6,533 nt of DNA from CAZPHU01 sp964586285 (lineage in GTDB: Bacteria; Fibrobacterota; Chitinivibrionia; Chitinivibrionales; CAYFVL01): assembly GCA_964586285.1 (NCBI GenBank), contig CAZPHU010000160.1:1-6533 (forward strand), in the 5' to 3' direction. The translations under genes were made by a program, and so were the position numbers. Numbering within the stretch: position 1 is the first letter of the stretch; each line of letters begins with the position of its first letter. This document shows positions 1 through 4,742 of the stretch, piece by piece. The notes beneath the pieces are model-generated. The model made no database searches, had not been told where the DNA came from, and saw nothing but the letters and a program-made list of their open reading frames with translations.

Positions 1-31
1 CCTTGATTACCCGTTTTTGCCGGACTTAGGA

Positions 32-60
32 GTCTATATAATCTAAGGTGTCTATATAAT
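32..60. repeat. Two-copy direct repeat GTCTATATAAT, 18-bp period
   Basis: The 11-mer GTCTATATAAT occurs at 32-42 and again at 50-60, separated by 7 bp, giving an 18-bp period. Each copy ends in a perfect TATAAT hexamer on the plus strand (37-42 and 55-60). No convincing -35 hexamer sits 16-18 bp upstream of either copy: the nearest TTG-type sequences start at 4 and 17, at the wrong distance. It could be a duplicated promoter element, a small protein-binding site pair, or a chance duplication. A plus-strand promoter here would transcribe antisense into the lipoprotein gene. Confidence 0.6.
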
Positions 61-138
61 AAAGATGGGAATCGGTATTTCATCTCCCTTTGCAGCGTAC
101 TCTCATTCGGGGATCGAAATTATTCCACCCCCATTTTC

Positions 139-154
139 AAAATGCACGCATTTT
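139..154. terminator. Weak hairpin after lipoprotein gene stop
   Basis: AAAATGC (139-145) and GCATTTT (148-154) are perfect inverted arms with only two bases between them, so the realistic stem is about six A+T-rich pairs with a four-base loop. It lies 11 bp past the minus-strand stop codon. A six-T run (151-156) overlaps the right arm on the plus strand, so the shape fits a terminator for rightward transcription better than for the leftward gene. The stem is weak, and a terminator role is tentative. Confidence 0.25.
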
Positions 155-164
155 TTGCGACGGC

Positions 165-3089
165 TTATTCTTTTGCTAAATAATTCTGCGGTATTGTCTC
201 CAAGAATACATCATCGAATATAACCTCCCCGGAAGCCCAGGCTGATTCATCCCCACTGCTTCCCGGAAAGCCCAGATTGAGAGTCAGATAGTGAGAACGC
301 CTGGTATCGGTATATATACTGCCGGGCGGAGCCTGGAGCACGCCGGAAAATTTTAAATTGGAAAAAAATCTGCCTTTTGGAACCGAGGCTCCAGCATACT
401 CCCATGACCCGTAAAAACCGATCCATACCGCGGGTCTGCCCGATGATTCATCCTGCTCTATAGGCGTTCCGTCAAGTTTTGCGCCTACCCGATAGAACTT
501 GTCTTCCTGCACCGTAACCGGATATTTCCAACAAGAGAATGTCTTTCCGCCCCCGGCTCTTATACTGACAGCCGGGGGGGATGTTGCGATACTGAAACCA
601 GGCAGCTGCCACTCACAATCCCCATTTTCGTTTTCTTCCATTTCCCAACCGTAGGGAAGCGAATCGATATCCTGTCTGATCGAATCCATTCGACCGTTTA
701 CATAAAAAACCTCTTTAGGAACCCAAAAGTCACTATTGTTATCATCATCTGTAGTCTCCATAAGCCGATCATCCGTGTCGATATGCACGGAGAAATGAAT
801 AGAATCACTTCCGTTACCAAACAGCTTGTCGATATCTTTGTCAAATTCAAACTGACAGGTATATAGCCTGCCGATTTCCGCCATCGAAACGGGATAGCTC
901 ATAGAGGCACTGTCCGATTGAATCATAACTATCATTTCGTCAAACGATTCATTGGGGTGATCCTCGGCACTGAGTTCGCCGGATTTTGAAATAACGGTGG
1001 TACATGTGACCCTGTTTAACGTATCGTTGAAAGCGACCCAGAATGTATCAACTCCAATGTTATAATCATCCACAATGAAATTCTGTTCGTAGCTGTTGTT
1101 TGATGTATCCGACTCAATGATGGAGGGCAAATCGGTGATTACCGCCTTCAGATATCGTTTCCCCTTTTGAGCAGGCCACCTGAAGTTGCCGTCATCTTTG
1201 GAAATTGTCCCCCATACGAATGCAGAATCACCCGCATCGAGGCTGTCAATATAACCCCACGAAAGATCCTTGTCGTCTATCTGGAAATCCACCTTTACCT
1301 TGCCCCAATCAGGGATGTAATCGGTTGTACCACAATTCTTAATTAACGCGCCGCAACTGTATAGACGGCTGTCAAAAAGCCAGGTCGAATCGAAAAAAAC
1401 CTGCTTCACCTCAAGATCAACATTTGTAACATTTACTATCGTATCCAGAACGTTATCTTTTCTGTCCGACTCAAATATGGTTTCGAATTCATTGATTATC
1501 ACTTTAAGGGAACACCTATCACCCGAAGGAATTGTATCGGAATTCGATTCGTTAATCTCAACGGTCAGAACTTTTCTAATCTGGAAATCCTCCTGATTCA
1601 GACTGTCAAGCCACAAAGGTTTGGATCCGGCATACAGACCGATATTGACCGTTTTTCCGTTCAGATCCGCCGTTCCAAAACGCCCTATCTTTATTGCGCC
1701 GCTCATTTTCTTACCCGCGACCATTTGCATGGGCAGTTGAAGACTGACTATCTCCAGGTTGAAATCGGCTACATTGTACAGCAAAACATCGGTACAATAG
1801 GGGCGACAGTTTCCTGCGGAGTCAAGAGCCCTGAAAACAAGTTTCTTCTCGCATGACTGTTCTGCAAAGTCATACAAAGTATCGCTAAACTCCACGACCG
1901 CCGAGTCAAACATTCGGTAATAGACAACACTGTCGGCATCATCGGTTATCTTTATTCCACTTACCGGCCACCGATCATTTTTCACGGCAAACGCTATTGC
2001 GGTGGTGCGATTGGCGGTGCCCTCCGATATGCTTCTGCCGCTTGCCGAATCCAGCAACTGTTGTTCGAAACCGGAGACAAAACGCCTTGGAGAGCTGACC
2101 CAGATCGTATCCTGCGGATTATAGGGGATACTTCTTTCCTCCAGGTTATTTTGGGCTTCTACCATATAAAAACATGTGTAGCGGTTAATGTCGTAATAAT
2201 CAAACCTGTCGTTATTTTCATGCATGCTGTAAACAGTGTCGTAAAATACCGTATCAGGCGTATAGCCAACCTGTACTTTCGGCGGTTTCTCATCCGCTGC
2301 CCTCAGCTTCGATCTATAAATGTAATATTGATTGATATTATGATTTGTCAGGGGTTCCCACACAACCGAGACTACCCCTCGAAGGGAATCGTATTCCAGG
2401 GACTTGATTTTTACGGGAGGAATACCGTCCAGGGAAAGTTTTATTCTACCCATATCATACACGGAAAGCCCTTCGCCAAACTCAATATCATTGACGTATT
2501 TGTTGGTATAACCCTCTATGTTAGGTATAATCTTAAGGTCATATACAGCGCCGGAAGCTATTCTTTTGAAACTGAAAGCCCCCTCTTCATCGACATCCGT
2601 ATACTTTGATGTTCCAAGGATATGTACATCGACTCGTCCAAGCTTGTCGTGATGATACTCCTCAAGCTCTACTACTCCCTTTAATTCTCCGGTCGGATCG
2701 AGCGTGTCGTCCTTTACGCTGTGACTGTCGGGTGAGATAAAGACCTTGTTCTGGAAAGCCGCATAAAAACAGCTGTCGCGGTCGGAAAGGTCCACCTTTT
2801 CTATAAACAGTGCGTAAAGATTTCCTTTAAGCTCAGGTACTCTGAACTGTCCGCTGTCATTGGTGAAGTAGGTAAATGCCTGTTCATGCTCACCGGCCAC
2901 TCCTATGGACACCGAGGCTTTAGCCGCTTTTTTGGCTCCATTTGGTGTAGGCATGTAAACGGTAACGGTACGCTCGTTTAGAGTCTCCCCTCCAGCCTGA
3001 TGTGAAGAGGGGGAAGAGCAGTGAGCAAAAAGAAGAAAGATACAAGCGAGAAACGCCACTGAAGAGATCTTACCCTGTAAACAGTTCAT
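165..3089 (-). CDS. Multidomain surface lipoprotein with carboxypeptidase-regulatory, FnIII, CARDB and C-terminal carbohydrate-binding-like modules
   Basis: No enzyme motif is seen; it looks like a non-catalytic exported binding or adhesion protein. The frame is open back to an ATG at 3200, but the signal peptide begins at the ATG at 3089 (start MNCLQGK), so this start is chosen, giving 974 residues. A hydrophobic core (about residues 9-22) leads to a lipobox-like LLFAHC with Cys24; His at -1 is not canonical. Then come two carboxypeptidase-regulatory-like beta-sandwiches (about 40-130 and 133-220), an FnIII-like domain (about 224-330, key WEPL and YYIYRS), an Ig-like domain (about 340-440), three CARDB-like repeats (about 442-553, 555-673 and 674-792) ending in Asp/Asn-rich signatures such as ESDTSNN and TTDDDNN, and a jelly-roll module (about 795-966) ending in GEVIFDDVFLE, as in CBM4/9-type folds. 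It is transcribed divergently from the TIGR02147 gene. Domain calls are by eye; the ligand is unknown. Confidence 0.85.
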   Translation of the reverse strand: MNCLQGKISSVAFLACIFLLFAHCSSPSSHQAGGETLNERTVTVYMPTPNGAKKAAKASVSIGVAGEHEQAFTYFTNDSGQFRVPELKGNLYALFIEKVDLSDRDSCFYAAFQNKVFISPDSHSVKDDTLDPTGELKGVVELEEYHHDKLGRVDVHILGTSKYTDVDEEGAFSFKRIASGAVYDLKIIPNIEGYTNKYVNDIEFGEGLSVYDMGRIKLSLDGIPPVKIKSLEYDSLRGVVSVVWEPLTNHNINQYYIYRSKLRAADEKPPKVQVGYTPDTVFYDTVYSMHENNDRFDYYDINRYTCFYMVEAQNNLEERSIPYNPQDTIWVSSPRRFVSGFEQQLLDSASGRSISEGTANRTTAIAFAVKNDRWPVSGIKITDDADSVVYYRMFDSAVVEFSDTLYDFAEQSCEKKLVFRALDSAGNCRPYCTDVLLYNVADFNLEIVSLQLPMQMVAGKKMSGAIKIGRFGTADLNGKTVNIGLYAGSKPLWLDSLNQEDFQIRKVLTVEINESNSDTIPSGDRCSLKVIINEFETIFESDRKDNVLDTIVNVTNVDLEVKQVFFDSTWLFDSRLYSCGALIKNCGTTDYIPDWGKVKVDFQIDDKDLSWGYIDSLDAGDSAFVWGTISKDDGNFRWPAQKGKRYLKAVITDLPSIIESDTSNNSYEQNFIVDDYNIGVDTFWVAFNDTLNRVTCTTVISKSGELSAEDHPNESFDEMIVMIQSDSASMSYPVSMAEIGRLYTCQFEFDKDIDKLFGNGSDSIHFSVHIDTDDRLMETTDDDNNSDFWVPKEVFYVNGRMDSIRQDIDSLPYGWEMEENENGDCEWQLPGFSIATSPPAVSIRAGGGKTFSCWKYPVTVQEDKFYRVGAKLDGTPIEQDESSGRPAVWIGFYGSWEYAGASVPKGRFFSNLKFSGVLQAPPGSIYTDTRRSHYLTLNLGFPGSSGDESAWASGEVIFDDVFLETIPQNYLAKE

Positions 3090-3229
3090 AGGCACTCTAC
3101 CGGTATATGGTGTTATCTGAATGGTAAATGTCTCCGACGGAAGACTCAACGGCTCTAATATACATATTTCGGGAAAAGATGTGTCTTGAATAAATATCAT
3201 TGCTGTACTCGTCTTTTTTACGTCCGGGA

Positions 3230-3266
3230 TTCACAAAAAGACTTTTGCTTTCACAATAAATTCACA
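3230..3266. promoter_or_regulatory. Three helically phased TTCACA boxes
   Basis: TTCACA occurs at 3230-3235, 3250-3255 and 3261-3266 on the plus strand (TGTGAA on the transcribed side of the lipoprotein gene). Start-to-start distances are 20 and 11 bp, close to two turns and one turn of B-DNA, so all three face the same side of the helix. The boxes lie just downstream of the leftward -10 hexamer, where a bound protein would overlap the predicted start of transcription. TGTGA is also the half-site of CRP/FNR-type regulators, but no inverted partner is present. An operator role is inferred. Confidence 0.35.
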
Positions 3267-3271
3267 TTAAG

Positions 3272-3300
3272 ATTCTACCTTGAACATCGGCTGGTTACAA
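3272..3300 (-). promoter_or_regulatory. Sigma70-like promoter for the lipoprotein gene
   Basis: Reading leftward, TTGTAA (-35, at 3295-3300) is followed after exactly 17 bp by TAGAAT (-10, at 3272-3277). The hexamers match the consensus at 4 of 6 and 5 of 6 positions. Transcription would begin near 3265, leaving a leader of about 175 nt to the ATG at 3089, or about 65 nt to the ATG at 3200. It is the cleanest -35/-10 pair seen in the intergenic regions of this window. Confidence 0.5.
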
Positions 3301-3318
3301 ATCATTATAGAGGCTGTA

Positions 3319-3339
3319 AATGTGCTATGATCGCACATT
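3319..3339. promoter_or_regulatory. 21-bp operator-like dyad overlapping an extended -10
   Basis: AATGTGC (3319-3325) and GCACATT (3333-3339) are perfect 7-bp inverted arms around a 7-bp centre. The centre contains TATGAT (3326-3331), preceded by TGC, which makes an extended -10 of the form TGnTATGAT reading rightward toward the TIGR02147 gene. No good -35 accompanies it, as is usual for extended -10 promoters. A dimeric regulator on the dyad would cover the -10. The arms resemble CRP/FNR arms (TGTGA) but end in C and have a spacer of 7 rather than 6 between the TGTGC/GCACA cores. Function is inferred. Confidence 0.4.
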
Positions 3340-3473
3340 AGTTTCTATACCGGTCGGGATAACGGCCTGAGTTCTAAACAAACAAGATGCCAGGGTTATC
3401 GGATGTTTGTATTCGGTCCGGATCACATTTATTTTAACCAAAAGGGTGGGCTTTCAGCATTCGAACGGTCACG

Positions 3474-3520
3474 TTGATGTATCTTTGATATACATAATTT
3501 ATATAAGCATATCTTTTTAA
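3474..3520 (+). promoter_or_regulatory. A+T-rich tract upstream of the TIGR02147 gene
   Basis: This tract has TTGATG (3474-3479), TTGATA (3485-3490) and several -10-like hexamers (CATAAT at 3493-3498, TATAAG at 3502-3507), but no pair has a 16-18 bp spacer with good matches in both hexamers. It is a plausible promoter-proximal region for the gene starting at 3559, though the exact promoter cannot be fixed by eye. Confidence 0.3.
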
Positions 3521-3543
3521 CATACCCGGGCGACCAACCTGTT

Positions 3544-3550
3544 GGAGAGG
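3544..3550 (+). promoter_or_regulatory. Shine-Dalgarno sequence that sets the TIGR02147 start
   Basis: GGAGAGG ends 8 bp before the ATG at 3559-3561, ideal spacing. A GTG in the same frame at 3550 overlaps the last base of this motif, so initiation there would have no spacer. The ATG is therefore preferred and removes three residues from the longest frame. Confidence 0.75.
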
Positions 3551-3558
3551 TGAGTTGT

Positions 3559-4419
3559 ATGAGTGAACTTACTAAAAAACCGGATATTTTTGAGTATACC
3601 GATTACCGTCAGTATCTCGAAGCCGCCTATAAGTATCAGAAATCGATTCGAAAATCGTTTTCGTATCGTTTTATCGCTCAGCAGACCGGTGCATCGTCGC
3701 CGGGATGGTTTCCAAATATCGTGCGGGGTCGAATCAATCTGACCAGCAGCTATTGTGTGAAACTGCAGAAGCTTCTTAAGATGGACGGCCGTGAGAGTGA
3801 ATATTTTGAGCTTCTTGTATCCTATAATCAGGCAGGCAACAATGAGGAGAAGTTGTTTTATTTCGAGAAACTCACCTCTATCCGAGGCATCCAACCCGCA
3901 CTGTTGCGCCAGAAACATCTGGCCTATCTTACCAAGTGGTACATATCGGCCATAAGAGAGCTGCTTTTGATCAATCAAACCAAGGACGGCTGTTATGAGA
4001 AGATCTGCTCGATGATAATCCCTAAGTTGGAGAGGCATGATGTCGAGGAAGCAATAGAGGTGCTTAAGAGTACCGGTATGATACATAAGGACAGTCAGGG
4101 CAATCTTAAGCCCTGCGATTCGGTCATCATGAAAGATCCGTCGGTAAAGACCGACTTGTGGAAGACTTATATGAAATCCAAAATGCAGCTGGGTATAGAG
4201 GCTATAGAGACTTTCTCCAAGGATCTGCGTGATATTTCCGAGGTCTACATGCCCCTGTCAAGGGCCGGTTTCGAAGCGGCGCGGGTGGAGATTTCCAAGC
4301 TGAGGAAGAAGCTTTTGGTTATATCCGAAAAAGACAGACAATCCGATCGAGTATATCAGTGTGCCCTGCTTCTCTTCCCGTTGACCGAACCTGTAAAAGC
4401 AAATAGTAAGGATACATAA
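3559..4419 (+). CDS. TIGR02147 (DUF4423) family protein, probable HTH-type regulator
   Basis: The 286-residue protein is recognised as a TIGR02147 member, a family first seen as many paralogs in Fibrobacter. It opens with the family-typical EYTDYRQYL (residues 12-20). Residues about 35-74 (FSYRFIAQQTG..., then GRINLT) read like an XRE-type helix-turn-helix. The DUF4423 part follows, with YLTKWYISAIREL (123-135), a winged-helix-like stretch EEAIEVLKSTGMI (163-175), and near the C-terminus YQCALLLFPLT (266-276), a conserved family ending. No signal peptide or membrane segment is seen, so it should be cytoplasmic. Length is normal for the family and the gene looks intact. Its place between a divergent surface lipoprotein and a secreted GH8 enzyme suggests local control of polysaccharide genes. 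Family membership is seen with good confidence; DNA binding and targets are inferred. Confidence 0.9.
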   Translation: MSELTKKPDIFEYTDYRQYLEAAYKYQKSIRKSFSYRFIAQQTGASSPGWFPNIVRGRINLTSSYCVKLQKLLKMDGRESEYFELLVSYNQAGNNEEKLFYFEKLTSIRGIQPALLRQKHLAYLTKWYISAIRELLLINQTKDGCYEKICSMIIPKLERHDVEEAIEVLKSTGMIHKDSQGNLKPCDSVIMKDPSVKTDLWKTYMKSKMQLGIEAIETFSKDLRDISEVYMPLSRAGFEAARVEISKLRKKLLVISEKDRQSDRVYQCALLLFPLTEPVKANSKDT

Positions 4420-4445
4420 GAACTCCGAGCGCACTTTAACATAAT

Positions 4446-4479
4446 GATACGAACTCATGCAAAAATCGGGATACGAACT
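4446..4479. repeat. Direct repeat GATACGAACT, 24-bp period
   Basis: GATACGAACT occurs at 4446-4455 and at 4470-4479, a perfect 10-mer repeated at a 24-bp offset between the TIGR02147 stop codon and the predicted terminator. It might be a protein-binding pair or a chance duplication; no known site is recognised. Confidence 0.5.
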
Positions 4480-4481
4480 TT

Positions 4482-4511
4482 GCGGCCTGCTCACCCCCCC
4501 GGCCGTTTTTT
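4482..4511 (+). terminator. Intrinsic terminator after the TIGR02147 gene
   Basis: CGGCC (4483-4487) pairs with GGCCG (4501-4505), with a possible extra G-T pair (4482/4506), around a 13-nt C-rich loop that contains seven consecutive C. Six T follow directly (4506-4511). A short all-G+C stem followed by a U run is the form of a Rho-independent terminator. It lies 63 bp past the stop codon and would separate the regulator transcript from the GH8 gene. Confidence 0.5.
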
Positions 4512-4640
4512 CCCGCCCACATAAGAAAATGATATCCGATATTTTAAGTCACCCTCTGTGAGATGTTGAGCAAAGAATCCGGCTAAGTTACCCAAACCCC
4601 CGATCGGATCTCCAACAGAAAAATTGACTCAAACTGCCAC

Positions 4641-4669
4641 TTGAATTTTTGTTTTGATTATATTATTGT
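4641..4669 (+). promoter_or_regulatory. Candidate promoter for the GH8 gene
   Basis: TTGAAT (4641-4646) and TATTGT (4664-4669) are separated by 17 bp, each matching the sigma70 consensus at 4 of 6 positions. The segment is a clear A+T-rich island and also holds TATATT (4659-4664), a better -10 but without a -35 at the right distance. The start of transcription would be near 4676, giving a leader of about 67 nt. Confidence 0.3.
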
Positions 4670-4729
4670 GTGCGAACCGATATTCATTCACCGTTTTGAT
4701 CCATGCGCAGCGGATGAACCTTAACAGAC

Positions 4730-4736
4730 AGGGGAC
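4730..4736 (+). promoter_or_regulatory. Ribosome binding site of the GH8 gene
   Basis: The AGGGGAC motif is followed closely by the ATG at 4743, with 8 bp from the end of the G run to the start codon. This fixes the start and agrees with a signal peptide beginning at that Met. Confidence 0.7.
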
Positions 4737-4742
4737 TATCAT

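Larger units (their letters stand above)
1..164. other. Non-coding left flank downstream of the lipoprotein gene
   Basis: No supportable gene lies here. The stretch is the 3' flank of the minus-strand lipoprotein gene. It holds a two-copy tandem repeat with two TATAAT hexamers (32-60) and a short A+T-rich hairpin (139-154), listed separately. A minus-strand frame opens at an ATG at 81-83 and stays open to the left edge (27 codons, beginning MKYRFPSLL). Its purine-rich AAGGGAG abuts the ATG with no spacing, which is poor for a ribosome binding site, and 27 open codons are expected often by chance, so it is not called as a gene. Confidence 0.6.
3090..3558. other. Divergent intergenic regulatory region (469 bp)
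   Basis: This stretch separates the leftward lipoprotein gene from the rightward TIGR02147 gene. It contains a leftward sigma70-like promoter (3272-3300), three TTCACA boxes (3230-3266), a 21-bp dyad overlapping a rightward extended -10 (3319-3339), and an A+T-rich tract with several -10-like hexamers (3474-3520). The part from 3090 to 3200 is either 5' leader or, if the upstream ATG were used, a 37-codon extension of the lipoprotein. From about 3340 to 3470 I see no gene, only mixed-composition sequence. No riboswitch or tRNA-like fold was recognised. Confidence 0.6.
4420..4742. other. Intergenic region before the GH8 gene (323 bp)
   Basis: No gene is supported here. Contents: a 10-bp direct repeat (4446-4479), a probable intrinsic terminator (4482-4511), a perfect 8-bp palindrome CCGATCGG (4600-4607), an A+T-rich candidate promoter (4641-4669) and the GH8 ribosome binding site (4730-4736). 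The rest, about 4512-4599, shows nothing I can identify. Confidence 0.6.

Noticed and set aside
1..83. Minus-strand frame starting MKYRFPSLL and open to the left edge
   Set aside because: Only 27 codons, with a purine-rich motif directly touching the ATG; such a length stays open often by chance. It could be the start of a real gene lying to the left, but the window cannot show it.
2061..2609. Plus-strand 182-codon open frame
   Set aside because: Antisense to the FnIII and regulatory-like part of the lipoprotein gene; no recognisable domain or ribosome binding site.
3319..3339. CRP/FNR binding site reading of the dyad
   Set aside because: The core arms are TGTGC/GCACA with a 7-bp spacer instead of TGTGA/TCACA with 6 bp, so it is not called as a CRP site, only as a dyad.
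3517..4086. Minus-strand 189-codon open frame
   Set aside because: Antisense to the well-supported TIGR02147 gene and its leader; no family resemblance.
4258..4494. Minus-strand 78-codon open frame covering the TIGR02147 3' end
   Set aside because: Mostly antisense to a conserved coding end and runs through the predicted terminator; no domain seen.
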